Positions 41,241 through 51,125 of a stretch of DNA of 64,000 bases are shown here, piece by piece (the stretch's first letter is position 1; each line of letters opens with the position of its first letter). The DNA comes from Mycolicibacillus trivialis. Its GTDB lineage: Bacteria > Actinomycetota > Actinomycetes > Mycobacteriales > Mycobacteriaceae. The DNA is taken from the NCBI RefSeq assembly GCF_002102395.1, contig NZ_LQPZ01000006.1, positions 62,001-126,000 of the forward strand. The letters run 5' to 3'. The notes below the pieces were generated by a model, which saw only the letters and a list, made by a program, of their open reading frames with translations, searched no databases and had not been told where the DNA came from. The translations under genes and the position numbers were made by a program.

Positions 41241-42359
41241 ATGCGTGAACGCCGGAGACGTCAGCAGATGTTCGCCCTCGGGTGCGCGGCGCTGCTGACC
41301 CTGGCCGGCTGCGCCCACTTCGACGACGCCCAATCCGAGCCGTTCACCGAGGTCCCGCGGCTGGAGCCGCCACCGCCGTCGACGCCTAAGCCGCCACCGC
41401 CGCTGCCGGCCGAACCGTTTCCCAAGGAATGCCCGGCGCCCGGGGTGATGCAGGGCTGCCTGGACAGCACCAGCGGGCTGATCATGGGCCCGACTGGCAA
41501 GACCGCGCTGGTCGCCGAGCGCACCACCGGGCTGATCAAGAACATCGCGGTCGACGCGGAACCGACGGTCAAGACCACCCTGGACGTCGATCCCACCGGC
41601 GACGGCGGGCTGATGGACATCGTGCTGTCACCCACCTACGAGCAGGACCGGCTGATGTACGCCTACATCACCACCCCCACCGACAACCGGGTGATCCGGA
41701 TCGCCGACGGCGACGTGCCCAAGGACATCCTCACCGGCATCCCGAAGGGGCCGACCGGCAACAGTGGGGCGCTGGCGTTCACCAGCCCGACCACCCTGAT
41801 CGTGTTGACCGGCGACGCCGGCGACCCGGCGGCCGCCGCGGATCCCGCGTCGCTGGCCGGCAAGGTGCTGCGCATCGAGCAGCCGACCACGGTCGGTCAG
41901 GCGCCGCCGACGACGGCGCTGAGCGGGATGGGCGCCGGCGGCGGGCTCTGCCTCGACCCGGCCGACCAGTCGCTCTACATCACCGACCGCACCCCCACTG
42001 GGGACCGGCTGCAGCGCATCACCAAGGATTCGGAGTCCTCGGTGGTGTGGACCTGGCCGGACAAGCCGGGCATCGCCGGTTGCGCCGCGCTGGACGGGAT
42101 GGTGCTGGTCAACCTCGTCAACACCAAGCAGACCGTGGTGGTGCAGGTCTCCGACAGCGGTTCGGTGACCAGCGACCCCGACGTGGTGCGCCAGGACGAG
42201 CACGGTCACGCCTGGGCGCTGCGGCTCTCCCCCGACGGCAACATCTGGGGCGCGACGGTCAACCGCACCGCCGGTGACGCCGGCAAGCTCGACGACGTGG
42301 TCTTCCCGCTGTTCAAGACCGGTGGCGGGTTCCCGCGGCCGAACGAGGAAAAGTCCTAG
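41241..42359 (+). CDS. lppZ: Lipoprotein LppZ, sorbosone/glucose-dehydrogenase-like propeller
   Basis: The 372-residue precursor has a signal peptide with lipobox LAGC (Cys about residue 21), a Pro-rich linker (PPPPSTPKPPPPLP) and a beta-propeller domain of the glucose/sorbosone dehydrogenase type (LMDIVLSP, MYAYIT, GNSGALAF, LYITDRT). It corresponds to Rv3006. No PQQ-dependent activity is shown by the sequence. The start at 41241 gives a length close to the known 373 residues. Confidence 0.88.
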   Translation: MRERRRRQQMFALGCAALLTLAGCAHFDDAQSEPFTEVPRLEPPPPSTPKPPPPLPAEPFPKECPAPGVMQGCLDSTSGLIMGPTGKTALVAERTTGLIKNIAVDAEPTVKTTLDVDPTGDGGLMDIVLSPTYEQDRLMYAYITTPTDNRVIRIADGDVPKDILTGIPKGPTGNSGALAFTSPTTLIVLTGDAGDPAAAADPASLAGKVLRIEQPTTVGQAPPTTALSGMGAGGGLCLDPADQSLYITDRTPTGDRLQRITKDSESSVVWTWPDKPGIAGCAALDGMVLVNLVNTKQTVVVQVSDSGSVTSDPDVVRQDEHGHAWALRLSPDGNIWGATVNRTAGDAGKLDDVVFPLFKTGGGFPRPNEEKS

Positions 42360-42484
42360 GCGGTCGACGCCGCGGGCGGTCGGGGCCCTGTTCCGAGGCG
42401 CTGCGGTGGCCTGCTGGCCCTTCCGGCCCTACTGACCCGACGGCCTCAGTTGTCTCTGCGGTACTTCCCGTCCTTCCCGTCCCA

Positions 42485-42533
42485 TGCGTCCCTGATGTTT
42501 CCTTGCGTCCCTGACGTTTCCTTGCGTCCCTGG
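42485..42533. repeat. Tandem 19-bp repeat (two full copies plus a part)
   Basis: A 19-bp unit starting TGCGTCCCTG repeats at 42485-42503 and 42504-42522 with one difference, and its first ten bases recur at 42523. It lies in the 307-bp gap between lppZ and the DUF222 gene. I see no gene in that gap. Confidence 0.7.
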
Positions 42534-42579
42534 CGCCCGCGGCATCCCTGGCGCCCCTGTTACCCCTACCGTCTCGGTC

Positions 42580-42606
42580 TGTGGATAACCACCGAACTGT
42601 GGATAA
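42580..42606. promoter_or_regulatory. Two DnaA-box-like sites
   Basis: TGTGGATAA occurs at 42580-42588 and 42598-42606 in the same orientation with 18-bp spacing. Its complement TTATCCACA is the E. coli consensus DnaA box. They sit 60-90 bp upstream of the DUF222/HNH gene. Whether DnaA binds is unknown. Confidence 0.45.
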
Positions 42607-42654
42607 CCCCAGCTCACGGCCGTATCGGTCGGCCTTCTTGTCGGACCCTCGCGT

Positions 42655-42660
42655 TATCTT
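42655..42660 (+). promoter_or_regulatory. Leaderless -10 element of the DUF222 gene
   Basis: TATCTT is followed by exactly six bases and the ATG at 42667. Confidence 0.5.
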
Positions 42661-42666
42661 TGGAAC

Positions 42667-44052
42667 ATGCGTTCGATCAGTTCGCGCGAGGAGATCGTCG
42701 AAGCCTTCGACGGCCTCGACGCCGCGCTGGACCGGGTGCTGACGCTGGACTGCGCCACGCTGAGCACCCGCGAACGCCTCGCGCTGCTGCAGCGCTGCGA
42801 GCGGGTGCGTCGCCGTCTCCCGGCCGTCGAGCACCCGTTGATCAACGAGGTGGTCCGAGGCGGCGAGCCCAGCGAACTCGGCGGCAGCGTGGCCCACGCG
42901 CTGGCCGATCAGTGCTCCCTCTCCCGCACCGACGCGACCCGCCGCATCCACGAGGCCGCCGACCTCGGACCGCGGCGCTCGCTGACCGGTGACCCGCTGC
43001 CGCCGCTGCTGGAGCACACGGCCGCCGGACAGCGCGCCGGGGACATCGGCCCCGCTCACATCAATGTCATCCGCGGCTTCCTGCACCAGCTGCCCGGCTT
43101 CGTCGACGCGGCCGCCCGGACCAAAGCCGAACAGGAACTGGCCCGCCACGCCCGCGACTTCCGGCCCGACCAGCTCGCCAAGCTCGCCCAGCGGCTGTCC
43201 GACTGCCTCAACCCCGACGGGAATTTCACCGACGAGGACCGGTCCCGGCGGCGCGGCCTGGTGCTGGGCAGGCAACAGGCCGACGGGATGAGCGAACTGC
43301 GCGGCTACCTCAGCCCGGAGCTGCGCGCCACCCTGGAGGCCGCCTGGGCGAAGCTGGCCGCGCCCGGCATGTGCGACCCCGGGCAGGAGACGCCCACCGT
43401 CGACGGCACGCCCAGCGCGGAGGCCGTCGAGGCCGACACCCGCAGCGCCGCCCAGCGCAACCACGACGGGCTGCTGGCCGGGCTGCGGGCTCTGCTGGCC
43501 TCCGGCAAGCTCGGCGCCCACAACGGGCTGCCCGCCACCGTCGTCATCACCACCACGTTGGCCGAGCTGGAATCGACGACCGGTCACGCGCTGACCGGCG
43601 GCGGCAGCCTGCTGCCGATGCGCGATGTGATCCGGATGGCCCGGCACGCCCACCACTACCTGGCGATCTTCGACAAGGGCAAGGCGGTGGCGCTCTACCA
43701 CACCAAGCGGCTGGCTTCCGCGGGGCAGCGAATCGTCTTGTACGCCAAGGATCGTGGCTGCTCACACCCCGGCTGCGACGTATCGGGGTACTACTGCGAG
43801 GTCCACCATGTGGAGGAATACTCGCGCAACCCCGAAACCGCGATGGAGAACCTGACCTTCGCTTGCGGGCCGCATCACACGCTGCTGACGCCCGGCGGCT
43901 GGCGCACCCGGGTGAACAGTCGCGGCGAGACCGAGTGGATCCCTCCATTGCATATGCAGCGCGACCGGCCGCGCACAAACACTTTCCATCACCCGGAGAA
44001 ACTGCTGGGCGCCGACACCGACACCGACACCGAGGCCGACGACACCGGGTGA
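42667..44052 (+). CDS. DUF222/HNH endonuclease-domain protein (13E12 family)
   Basis: The 461-residue protein has the alpha-helical DUF222 region (residues about 20-330) and a C-terminal HNH nuclease domain: paired Cys in CSHPGCD, HH in EVHHVEEYS, the Asn in MENLTFAC and the final GPHH. This is the 13E12 repeat family, present in several copies in mycobacteria and linked in M. tuberculosis to a prophage attachment site. Its ending is acidic with a DTDTDTE repeat. It stands alone, 5 bp from the convergent gatB stop. It is not present between lppZ and gatB in the M. tuberculosis order I recall, so it may be a mobile insertion. Confidence 0.87.
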   Translation: MRSISSREEIVEAFDGLDAALDRVLTLDCATLSTRERLALLQRCERVRRRLPAVEHPLINEVVRGGEPSELGGSVAHALADQCSLSRTDATRRIHEAADLGPRRSLTGDPLPPLLEHTAAGQRAGDIGPAHINVIRGFLHQLPGFVDAAARTKAEQELARHARDFRPDQLAKLAQRLSDCLNPDGNFTDEDRSRRRGLVLGRQQADGMSELRGYLSPELRATLEAAWAKLAAPGMCDPGQETPTVDGTPSAEAVEADTRSAAQRNHDGLLAGLRALLASGKLGAHNGLPATVVITTTLAELESTTGHALTGGGSLLPMRDVIRMARHAHHYLAIFDKGKAVALYHTKRLASAGQRIVLYAKDRGCSHPGCDVSGYYCEVHHVEEYSRNPETAMENLTFACGPHHTLLTPGGWRTRVNSRGETEWIPPLHMQRDRPRTNTFHHPEKLLGADTDTDTEADDTG

Positions 44053-44057
44053 CCGGC

Positions 44058-45560
44058 TCAGCTACAGGCCGCCAGCACCAACTCGCGGACCCGCGCGGCG
44101 TCGGCCTGTCCCTTGGTCGCCTTCATCACCGCACCGACGATGGCACCCGCGGCCTGCACCTTGCCGCCGCGGATCTTCTCCACCACGTCGGGCTGGGCGG
44201 CCAGCGCCTCGTCGACGGCGGCCTGGATCACCGAGTCGTCGCGCACCACCTCGAGTCCGCGGTCGGCCATCACCTGCTCGGGTTCGCCCTCACCGGCGAG
44301 CACCCCCTCGACCACCTGCCGCGCCAGCTTGTTGGAGAGCTTGCCGCCGTCGACCAGCGCCACCACCGCAGCCACCTGCTTGGGGGTGATGGCCAGCGCG
44401 TCCAACTCGACGCCGGCTTCGTTGGCCTTCTGCACCAGAAAGTTTCCCCACCAGGCGCGGGCGGCCTCGCTGGGGGCGCCGTGCTCGACGGTCGCGGCGA
44501 CCAACTCGACAGCCCCGTTGTTGACCAGGTCGCGCATCACCTCGTCGGAGACGCCCCACTGCTCCTGGACGCGCTTACGCGCCAGCCACGGCAGCTCCGG
44601 GATGGCGGCCCGCAACCCCTCGACCAGTTCCGCGTCCGGCGCCACCGGCTCCAGGTCGGGTTCGGGGAAATAGCGGTAATCCTCGGCGGTCTCCTTGGCG
44701 CGGCCCGGGCTGGTGTAACCCGCCTCGTGGAAGTGCCGGGTCTCCTGGGTCACGGTCCCGCCCGCGGTCAGCACCGCCCCCTGCCTGCGCATCTCGTAGG
44801 CGACGGCCACCTCCACGCTCTTGAGTGAGTTGACGTTCTTGGTTTCGGTGCGGGTGCCGAACTCCTCGGCGCCCGTGGGTTTGAGCGAGACGTTGGCGTC
44901 GCAGCGCATCGAGCCCTGATCCATCCGCACGTCGGAGACGCCGAGCGCGCGAAGCAGGTCACGCAGCGCGGTGACGTAGGCGCGCGCGATCTGCGGGGCC
45001 CGCTCCCCCGCCCCGACGATCGGGCGGGTGACGATCTCGATCAGCGGCACCCCGGAGCGGTTGTAGTCGATCAGCGACGCGGTGGCGCCCTCGATGCGGC
45101 CGGTCTCGCTGCCCAGGTGGGTCAACTTGCCGGTGTCCTCCTCCATGTGGGCGCGTTCGATCTCCACCCGCCAGGTCGAGCCGTCCTCCAGCGGCACGTC
45201 CAGGTAGCCGTCGATCGCGATCGGTTCGTCGTACTGGGAGATCTGGTAGTTCTTCGGCATGTCCGGGTAGAAGTAGTTCTTCCGGGCGAACCGGCACCAC
45301 GGCACGATCTCGCAGTTGAGCGCCAGCCCGATCCGGATCGCCGATTCCACCGCGGCCTCGTTGACCACCGGCAGCGAACCCGGCAGCCCCAGGCACACCG
45401 GGCAGACCTGGGTGTTGGGTTCGGCGCCGAACGTGGTGGCGCACCCGCAGAACATCTTGGTCGCCGTGGACAGTTCGACGTGGACCTCCAGGCCCAGCAC
45501 GGGATCGAAACGCGCGATGACGTCGTCGTAGTCGAGCAGTTCGGTGGTGGCGGCGGTCAT
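44058..45560 (-). CDS. gatB: Aspartyl/glutamyl-tRNA amidotransferase subunit B
   Basis: GatB binds misacylated tRNA and phosphorylates its side chain in the GatCAB complex. The 500-residue protein has [17 protein letters not shown], a CxCxxT..CPVCLG zinc cluster region, [17 protein letters not shown], and the tRNA-binding tail (YqeY-like) ending [19 protein letters not shown] at 45560 has AGGAG upstream. It stands apart from gatCA (51 kb), as in M. tuberculosis. Confidence 0.96.
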   Translation of the reverse strand: MTAATTELLDYDDVIARFDPVLGLEVHVELSTATKMFCGCATTFGAEPNTQVCPVCLGLPGSLPVVNEAAVESAIRIGLALNCEIVPWCRFARKNYFYPDMPKNYQISQYDEPIAIDGYLDVPLEDGSTWRVEIERAHMEEDTGKLTHLGSETGRIEGATASLIDYNRSGVPLIEIVTRPIVGAGERAPQIARAYVTALRDLLRALGVSDVRMDQGSMRCDANVSLKPTGAEEFGTRTETKNVNSLKSVEVAVAYEMRRQGAVLTAGGTVTQETRHFHEAGYTSPGRAKETAEDYRYFPEPDLEPVAPDAELVEGLRAAIPELPWLARKRVQEQWGVSDEVMRDLVNNGAVELVAATVEHGAPSEAARAWWGNFLVQKANEAGVELDALAITPKQVAAVVALVDGGKLSNKLARQVVEGVLAGEGEPEQVMADRGLEVVRDDSVIQAAVDEALAAQPDVVEKIRGGKVQAAGAIVGAVMKATKGQADAARVRELVLAACS

Positions 45561-45617
45561 GGCTCCTGAGTCTATTCGGCTCCACGATCCCTCCGGCGCC
45601 ACCCGGCCCGGCATCGG

Positions 45618-45623
45618 TAGGCT
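45618..45623 (+). promoter_or_regulatory. Leaderless -10 element of the lipoprotein gene
   Basis: TAGGCT is followed by six bases and the GTG at 45630. Confidence 0.5.
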
Positions 45624-45629
45624 CGCCCC

Positions 45630-46277
45630 GTGTTAGGCGTGGGAACAAGGACTGCCGCGGCGCTCGGCGCCCTGATCGGCCTGATCACCGGGTGCCAGAC
45701 CGCCGCCACCGGCACCGGCACCGGCACCGAGGTCATCCACGTCGTACCGGTGGACGGCGACGGGCATCCGGCCGACGGCTACCGGGTGACCACCGAGGGC
45801 GGCGTCGTCGACGACTGCACCACCCCGTCGCCGTCGGCGGTGGCCGACGACATCTATCTCTGCTTCCCCTACGCGGCCGGCGCCTACCAGTGCTGGCCGT
45901 CGCCGCCGGAGTCGATGCTGTGCCTCTACGACCCGACCGAACGGCAACTGCGCCGGGTCACCTACACCGGCGACCTGCCGGAGGTCCACCCGATCGACAC
46001 ACCCGAACCGCTCGCGTTGCGTCTCGACGACGGCACGCTGTGCTTCCTGCGCCACGGCGGCGCGTGGGGGGTGCGCACCGACGGCTACGAGGCCGCCTAC
46101 GGCTGCTCGGGTGAGGACACGGTGTTGCGCCGGATGGAACCCGATGCCCCGCCCGCGGTCGACCGCAGCGAGTCGGAGTGGACGGTGCAGGTCGGCCCGG
46201 TAGGACGCGACGCCGACCCGGGACCGCCGCAGACCCGCACCGTGGCGACGGCCTGGTTCGCCGGTGACCCGGACTGA
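45630..46277 (+). CDS. Probable lipoprotein of unknown function
   Basis: The 215-residue precursor has a short signal peptide and a lipobox LITGC (Cys near residue 22), so it should be lipid-anchored outside the membrane. The mature part has six further cysteines in motifs such as DDCTTP, YLCFPY, QCWPSP, MLCLYD and YGCSGED, which suggests disulfides. Repeated TGTGTG follows the lipobox. I recognise no enzyme family. It is divergent from gatB and convergent with tenA. Confidence 0.7.
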   Translation: MLGVGTRTAAALGALIGLITGCQTAATGTGTGTEVIHVVPVDGDGHPADGYRVTTEGGVVDDCTTPSPSAVADDIYLCFPYAAGAYQCWPSPPESMLCLYDPTERQLRRVTYTGDLPEVHPIDTPEPLALRLDDGTLCFLRHGGAWGVRTDGYEAAYGCSGEDTVLRRMEPDAPPAVDRSESEWTVQVGPVGRDADPGPPQTRTVATAWFAGDPD

Positions 46278-46284
46278 GCCGGGC

Positions 46285-46953
46285 TCACACCGGCCACTGC
46301 TCCATCCGGTGGGCGCTGTCCCAGAACATCCACTCGTAGCGGGCGGTGGTGTGGAAATGTCCGCGCATCGCGGCCAGCTCGTCGGCCGAGGCGCGCGCCC
46401 CGATCCGGTCGGTGACCGACAGCGCCGCCTCGACGACGTCCTGGAACCCGGCGTCGGCATAGGTGTCGATCCAGCGGCGGTACAGCGGGTCGGTGGAGCC
46501 GGTGGCCTGCAGGTGCTCGCCGACGCGCGCGTAGATCCAGTAGCACGGCAGCACGGCGGCGACCGCCTCGGCGTAGGAGCCGGCGTAGGCGGTGGCCAGC
46601 AGGTAGCTGACGTAGGCCTGGGTGGTCGGCGCGATAGGCGACGCGGCGGCTCGCTGCGCGTCCATCCCGAGGGCGTCGAGCAGTTCGTCGTGCATCTCCC
46701 GCTCGGCGGCCACCGCCTCACCGGCGTGTCGGGCGAACATCATCAGGTCGGCCTCGTCGGGCGCTTTGGCCGCGCACACCGCCAGCGCCTTGGCGTAGCC
46801 GCGCAGGTAGTGCGAGTCCTGCACGATGTAGTGCCGGAACCGGTCGCGGTCCAGCGATCCGTCGGTCAGTCCAGTGATGAACGGGTGTACGCAGATACCG
46901 CGGTAGATCTCCTCGGCGTCGGTCCACAGCAGGTCACGGGTGCGGGAAGCCAT
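46285..46953 (-). CDS. tenA: TenA-family thiaminase II / aminopyrimidine aminohydrolase
   Basis: TenA hydrolyses damaged thiamine pyrimidines for salvage. The 222-residue helical protein has the conserved HPFITGL and FRHYIVQDSHYL, the catalytic Cys in LPCYWIY (C137) and the C-terminal Glu in ARYEWMFWD. ATG at 46953 lies seven bases from TACGGT, implying a leaderless mRNA and leaving no room for a TPP riboswitch. thiL, another thiamine gene, is 34 kb away. I recall no tenA here in M. tuberculosis. Confidence 0.88.
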   Translation of the reverse strand: MASRTRDLLWTDAEEIYRGICVHPFITGLTDGSLDRDRFRHYIVQDSHYLRGYAKALAVCAAKAPDEADLMMFARHAGEAVAAEREMHDELLDALGMDAQRAAASPIAPTTQAYVSYLLATAYAGSYAEAVAAVLPCYWIYARVGEHLQATGSTDPLYRRWIDTYADAGFQDVVEAALSVTDRIGARASADELAAMRGHFHTTARYEWMFWDSAHRMEQWPV

Positions 46954-46960
46954 GGAGCCC

Positions 46961-46966
46961 ACCGTA
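46961..46966 (-). promoter_or_regulatory. -10 element of tenA
   Basis: Minus-strand TACGGT is followed by seven bases and the ATG. The same hexamer and spacing precede the luciferase-like gene at 57362. Confidence 0.45.
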
Positions 46967-47018
46967 TCCGACTCGCCACAGCGAGTCCGTCTGCCTGCGA
47001 ACGCCATTCGTGGCTCGC

Positions 47019-47024
47019 TAGAAT
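47019..47024 (+). promoter_or_regulatory. -10 element of the DUF2237 gene
   Basis: TAGAAT lies 27 bases before the ATG at 47052, leaving a leader of about 20 nt that carries a GGGAGG ribosome site. This is a leadered start, unlike its neighbours. Confidence 0.5.
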
Positions 47025-47051
47025 CGGGCACCGAGACCTCCGGGAGGATCG

Positions 47052-47438
47052 ATGAGCGAACGCAATGTGCTCGGCGGCGAGCTGCAGCCGTGCGGCACCG
47101 ATCCGGTCACCGGTTTCTACCGCGACGGCTGCTGTTCGAGCGGCCCGGAGGACGTCGGGCTGCACACCATCTGCGCGGTGGTCAGCGCGGAGTTCCTCGA
47201 CCATCAGCGCTCGATCGGCAACGACCTGTCCACACCGGTACCGCAGTACCGGTTTCCGGGTCTGGTGCCGGGCGATCGCTGGTGCGTGACGGCCCGCAAC
47301 TGGCTGCGCGCCCACCGCGACGGCCGGGCCGCGCCGGTGGTGCTGGCGGCCACCCACGAACGCACACTGGACGCGGTGCCGCTGGAGGTGTTGCGCGGCT
47401 ACGCCGTCGACGTGCCCGACGACCTCGGCGACCTGTAG
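47052..47438 (+). CDS. DUF2237 family protein
   Basis: The 128-residue protein has the DUF2237 pattern: NVLGGELQPC near the start, PVTGFYRDGCC, GLHTICAVV, DLSTPVPQYRFPGL, and GDRWCVTARNW. It is cytoplasmic with conserved cysteines. The family has no established function. GGGAGG precedes the ATG. It is divergent from tenA and converges on pfkA, 5 bp away. Confidence 0.85.
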   Translation: MSERNVLGGELQPCGTDPVTGFYRDGCCSSGPEDVGLHTICAVVSAEFLDHQRSIGNDLSTPVPQYRFPGLVPGDRWCVTARNWLRAHRDGRAAPVVLAATHERTLDAVPLEVLRGYAVDVPDDLGDL

Positions 47439-47443
47439 AACGG

Positions 47444-48475
47444 CTAGCCGAAGAACGCGGCGGCGTCGTCGTAGCGGCTCTGCGGCACCAGCTTGAGCTG
47501 GCGCACCGCGTCGGCCAGCGGGACCCGGCCGATGTCCGGGCCGCGCAGCGACACCATCATCCCGTACTCGCCGGCGTGGGCGGCGTCGGCCGCGTTGACC
47601 CCGAACCGGGTGGCCAGCACCCGGTCGAACGGGGTGGGGGTGCCTCCGCGCTGCACGTGGCCCAGCACGGTGACCCGCACCTCCTTTTTGACCCGCTGCT
47701 CGAGTTCGATCGCCAGCTGGGCGGCCACGCCGGTGAACCGCTCGTGACCGAACTCGTCGGTGCCTCCGGCACGTAGCTCCATCGAGCCGGCGGCGGGCTT
47801 GGCGCCCTCGGCGACCACGCAGATGAAGTGCGAGGAACCGTGCTGGAACCGCTTTTTGACCAGCCGGCACACGTCGTCGATGTCGAACGGCTGCTCGGGG
47901 ATGAGGATGGCGTGGGCGCCGGCGGCCAGCCCGGAGTTCAGCGCGATCCACCCCGCGTGGCGTCCCATCACCTCCACCAGCATCACCCGCTGGTGGGATT
48001 CGGCGGTGGAATGCAGCCGGTCGATGGCGTCGGTGGCGACGGTCAGCGCGGTGTCGTGGCCGAATGTGACGTCGGTGCAGTCGATGTCGTTGTCGATGGT
48101 CTTGGGCACCCCGACCACCGGGACGTTCTCTTCGGACAGCCAGTGCGCGGCGGTCAGCGTTCCCTCTCCACCGATCGGGATCAACACGTCGATCCCGTTG
48201 TCGTCGAGGGTCTGTTTGATCTGGCTCAGTCCGGCCCGCAGCTTGTCCGGGTGCACCCGCGCGGTGCCCAGCACGGTGCCGCCCTTGGTGAGCAGCCGGT
48301 CGTTGCGGTCGTCGTTGTAGAGCTGGATGCGCCGGTTCTCCAGCAGGCCGCGCCAGCCGTCCTCGAACCCGACCACGCTGGAGTTGTAGCGCGCGTCGCA
48401 GGTCCGCACGATCGCTCGGATGACGGCATTGAGGCCCGGGCAGTCACCACCGCCGGTGAGGATTCCGATTCGCAT
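47444..48475 (-). CDS. pfkA: 6-phosphofructokinase
   Basis: PfkA makes fructose 1,6-bisphosphate in glycolysis. The 343-residue protein has [14 protein letters not shown], the nucleotide loop GGEGT with Gly105, PKTIDNDID with Lys125, and [10 protein letters not shown]. In ATP enzymes the position of Gly105 is Gly and in pyrophosphate enzymes it is Asp; Lys at 125 is the pyrophosphate-type residue. The Gly/Lys combination is typical of actinobacterial ATP enzymes. Its length equals Rv3010c. Confidence 0.95.
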   Translation of the reverse strand: MRIGILTGGGDCPGLNAVIRAIVRTCDARYNSSVVGFEDGWRGLLENRRIQLYNDDRNDRLLTKGGTVLGTARVHPDKLRAGLSQIKQTLDDNGIDVLIPIGGEGTLTAAHWLSEENVPVVGVPKTIDNDIDCTDVTFGHDTALTVATDAIDRLHSTAESHQRVMLVEVMGRHAGWIALNSGLAAGAHAILIPEQPFDIDDVCRLVKKRFQHGSSHFICVVAEGAKPAAGSMELRAGGTDEFGHERFTGVAAQLAIELEQRVKKEVRVTVLGHVQRGGTPTPFDRVLATRFGVNAADAAHAGEYGMMVSLRGPDIGRVPLADAVRQLKLVPQSRYDDAAAFFG

Positions 48476-48629
48476 GTCACCCATCTTGCCGGGTCGGCGC
48501 CGCGGGTGCGCGACGATGCCGGTCCCGGCGGAGGTGTGTGCCCCGTGCCCGCCCTCGTCGCCGTGAGTCTGCGCGTGGTGATGTGTCGTGCGCGTTGCGC
48601 TGTCACCGGTGCACGCTGCGGGGCTGCGG

Positions 48630-48653
48630 TGTGAACGAGGGAGTCGAACCCTC
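48630..48653 (-). other. tRNA 3'-end-like fragment
   Basis: On the minus strand a perfect T-arm (GAGGG, loop TTCGACT, CCCTC) is followed by seven bases, GTTCACA, where an acceptor strand would be. The matching 5' acceptor TGTGAAC and a proper anticodon arm are not found upstream, so it is not a whole tRNA. It lies in the 272-bp gap between pfkA and the DIP1984-like gene and could be a remnant or an attachment site. Confidence 0.35.
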
Positions 48654-48747
48654 TGCACTGCCCTTCGTGCGCCGTAGAGACCGGACTTGGCCCGCCGGTC
48701 GGGGCTCGCGCACGCTCCCGCGGCAACTACCTGCCACACCTCGGGGA

Positions 48748-49218
48748 TCACTCGAGCAGATCCACCTCCCAGTTGGCTCGCTGGATCCGGACGTCGAGCT
48801 CGCGCAGCGCCTTGGCGACCTCGTCGGCACGCGACCGCAGCTCGGCGACCGGCAGCGCGGAGAGCATCTTCAGCTCCGAGCGCAACTGACGCGTGTACCC
48901 GCCCTGGTTGTTGCCGGCAGCGGCGTCGGCGGCGTTGGTGAGCAGCTGGTAGCGCAACCGCAGCGCGTCGCGGCGGGCCAGCGCGTCGGTCAGCGTCCCG
49001 TCCGCGCCCAGCGCGGTGGCCGCGTTGGTGCGGTTGATCCGGCGCAGCACGGTCTGGTAGCTCTCGATCGCCGTGTCGGCCTCGGCGAGCAGGCTCGCCG
49101 CGTCCTCGGCGGGCTCCTCGCCCTCCTGGTAACGGGCGTTGTTGATGATGCGGGTGCGCAGCTGTTCGACGCGGCGCACCGCGTTCGCCCGCGCCGAGAG
49201 CGCTTCGGCCAGCTTCAC
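48748..49218 (-). CDS. DIP1984-family (septicolysin-like) protein
   Basis: The 156-residue protein is highly helical and charged, with a coiled-coil look: [20 protein letters not shown], then [24 protein letters not shown] and the C-terminal [16 protein letters not shown]. This matches the DIP1984 family, sometimes called septicolysin-like, which has no established role. GTG at 49218 has GAGGGGAG six bases upstream. It lies between pfkA and gatA, a place empty in M. tuberculosis as I recall. Confidence 0.78.
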   Translation of the reverse strand: MKLAEALSARANAVRRVEQLRTRIINNARYQEGEEPAEDAASLLAEADTAIESYQTVLRRINRTNAATALGADGTLTDALARRDALRLRYQLLTNAADAAAGNNQGGYTRQLRSELKMLSALPVAELRSRADEVAKALRELDVRIQRANWEVDLLE

Positions 49219-49303
49219 GATCGGCTCCCCTCGTCCGCTGTGGTCGCCTGCCATCCTCGCACCGCGGGCCGGCCCCCGCGAACGGTTTTTGGGCCCGGTC
49301 CGG

Positions 49304-50797
49304 CTACAGGGTCGGGGCGACGGGAAGCTCCCCGCGTGCCGCCTCGAAGGCCGCGCCCACCTGGTAGAGGCGGTCATCGGCCAGCGGCGGAGCCATGATC
49401 TGCAGCCCGACCGGCAGGCCGTCGTCGGCGGACAGGCCGGAGGGCACCGACATCGCGCAGTGCCCGGCGAGGTTCATCGGCAGCGTGCACAGGTCGAAGA
49501 AGTACATCGCCAGCGGGTCGTCGATCTTCTCGCCCAGTTTGAACGCGGTGCTCGGCGTCGTCGGCGACACCAGCACGTCGACGTTCTGGTAGGCGGCGTC
49601 GAGGTCGCGGGCGACCAGGGTGCGCACCTTCTGGGCCTGGTTGTAGTAGGCGTCGTAGTAGCCGGCCGACAGTGCATAGGTGCCGATCATGATGCGCCGC
49701 TTGACTTCCGGGCCGAATCCGGCCGCCCGGGTCAACGCCATGACCTCCTCGGCGCTGCGGGTGCCGTCGTCGCCGACGCGCAGCCCGAAGCGCATCGCGT
49801 CGAAGCGGGCCAGGTTGCTGGAGACCTCCGAAGGCATGATCAGGTAGTAGGCGGCCAGCGCGTGTTCGAGGTTCGGGCAGTCCACCTCGCTGACCTGCGC
49901 GCCGAGTTCGGTGAGCCGGTCCACCGCGGCCTCGAACGACGCCAGCACCCCGGGCTGATAGCCCTCGCCGCTGCGCAACTGGCGCACCACCCCGACCCGC
50001 ACGCCGCGCAGATCGCCGGTGGCGCCGACCTGGGCTGCGGCGATCAGATCGGGGATCTCGGCGGTCACCGAGGTGGAGTCGCGGGCGTCGTGCCCGGCGA
50101 TCACCTGGTGCAGCAGGGCGGCGTCGCGCACCGTGCGGGCGCACGGCCCGCCCTGGTCCAGCGACGACGCGCACGCGATCAGCCCGTAGCGGCTGACGGT
50201 GCCGTAGGTGGGTTTGACCCCGACGGTGGCGGTGAGCGCCGCCGGTTGGCGGATCGAGCCGCCGGTGTCGGTGCCGATCGCCAGCGGCGCCTGGAACGCG
50301 GCCAGCGCGGTCGCGCTGCCGCCGCCGGAGCCGCCGGGCACCCGGTCGGTGTCCCACGGGTTGCGGGTCACCTGGTAGGCGGAGTTCTCGGTGGAGGAGC
50401 CCATCGCGAACTCGTCCATGTTCGTCTTGCCCAGGATGGGGATGCCGGCGGCGCGCAGCCGCATGGTCACGGTGGCGTCGTAGGGGGCGTGCCAGCCCGC
50501 GAGGATCTTCGAGGCGCAGGTGGTGGGCATGTCCACCGTGGTGAACACGTCCTTGAGCGCCAGCGGCACCCCGGCCAGCGGGGAGGCCAGCTGTTCGCCG
50601 GCGGCGATTGCGGCGTCCACGGCGGCGGCGGCGGCCAGCGCGGCGTCGGCGGCGACGTGCAGGAAGGCGCCGTAGCGCTCGTCGGTGGCGTGGATCTGGT
50701 CCAGGCAGGCCTGGGTGATCTCGACCGACGAGAGCTCACCGGCGGCGATGCCCGCGGCCAGCGTGGCGGCGTCGGAACGGACCAGGTCGTCGGTCAT
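49304..50797 (-). CDS. gatA: Aspartyl/glutamyl-tRNA amidotransferase subunit A
   Basis: GatA releases ammonia from glutamine for the amidation of Glu-tRNA(Gln). The 497-residue amidase-signature enzyme has the catalytic Lys in PLALKDVF, and the Ser pair in PGGSGGGSA and [12 protein letters not shown]. The ATG overlaps the gatC stop as ATGA. It corresponds to Rv3011c. Confidence 0.97.
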   Translation of the reverse strand: MTDDLVRSDAATLAAGIAAGELSSVEITQACLDQIHATDERYGAFLHVAADAALAAAAAVDAAIAAGEQLASPLAGVPLALKDVFTTVDMPTTCASKILAGWHAPYDATVTMRLRAAGIPILGKTNMDEFAMGSSTENSAYQVTRNPWDTDRVPGGSGGGSATALAAFQAPLAIGTDTGGSIRQPAALTATVGVKPTYGTVSRYGLIACASSLDQGGPCARTVRDAALLHQVIAGHDARDSTSVTAEIPDLIAAAQVGATGDLRGVRVGVVRQLRSGEGYQPGVLASFEAAVDRLTELGAQVSEVDCPNLEHALAAYYLIMPSEVSSNLARFDAMRFGLRVGDDGTRSAEEVMALTRAAGFGPEVKRRIMIGTYALSAGYYDAYYNQAQKVRTLVARDLDAAYQNVDVLVSPTTPSTAFKLGEKIDDPLAMYFFDLCTLPMNLAGHCAMSVPSGLSADDGLPVGLQIMAPPLADDRLYQVGAAFEAARGELPVAPTL

Positions 50798-51108
50798 TTC
50801 GCTGCTCCGGGGGTCTCGTCGCCGAGGATCTGCGGGACCGCGAAGCGGCCCTCGGCGGTCGCCGGTGCGCCCGCCAGCGCCTGGTGCTGGGTCAGGCCCA
50901 TCCGCACCCGGTCGGGGCGGGTGACGTTGACGTCGGGCAGCGGGTTGCCGGTGGGGGCGACGCCCTCGACGTCGGCGGACTGGATGCTGCTGACGTGGGC
51001 CAGGATGGCGTCCAACTGGCCGGCGAACCCGTCGAGTTCGTCGTCGGTCAACGCCAGCCGGGCCAGTTTGGCCAGGTGGGCCACCTCGTCACGGGAGATC
51101 TTCGACAC
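50794..51108 (-). CDS. gatC: Aspartyl/glutamyl-tRNA amidotransferase subunit C
   Basis: GatC clamps GatA to GatB. The 104-residue protein has [17 protein letters not shown], the linker RPDRV and the C-terminal [14 protein letters not shown] at 51108 gives the family N-terminus; a TAGGCT element lies eight bases upstream. It is coupled to gatA by a 4-bp overlap. Confidence 0.96.
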   Translation of the reverse strand: MSKISRDEVAHLAKLARLALTDDELDGFAGQLDAILAHVSSIQSADVEGVAPTGNPLPDVNVTRPDRVRMGLTQHQALAGAPATAEGRFAVPQILGDETPGAAK

Positions 51109-51125
51109 GGCCGCCAAGCCTAGTC

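Noticed and set aside
42580..42606. A replication origin based on two DnaA-box sequences
   Set aside because: Only two sites are present, with no AT-rich region and no dnaA, dnaN or rpmH nearby.
42429..42617. A small minus-strand gene of 62 codons in the lppZ-DUF222 gap
   Set aside because: Its Gly/Arg/Gln-rich sequence comes from the tandem repeat, and no ribosome site or homology is recognised.
48630..48720. A complete tRNA gene between pfkA and the DIP1984-like gene
   Set aside because: The T-arm is good, but no complementary 5' acceptor strand and no proper anticodon or D arm can be drawn, so I list only a tRNA-like fragment.
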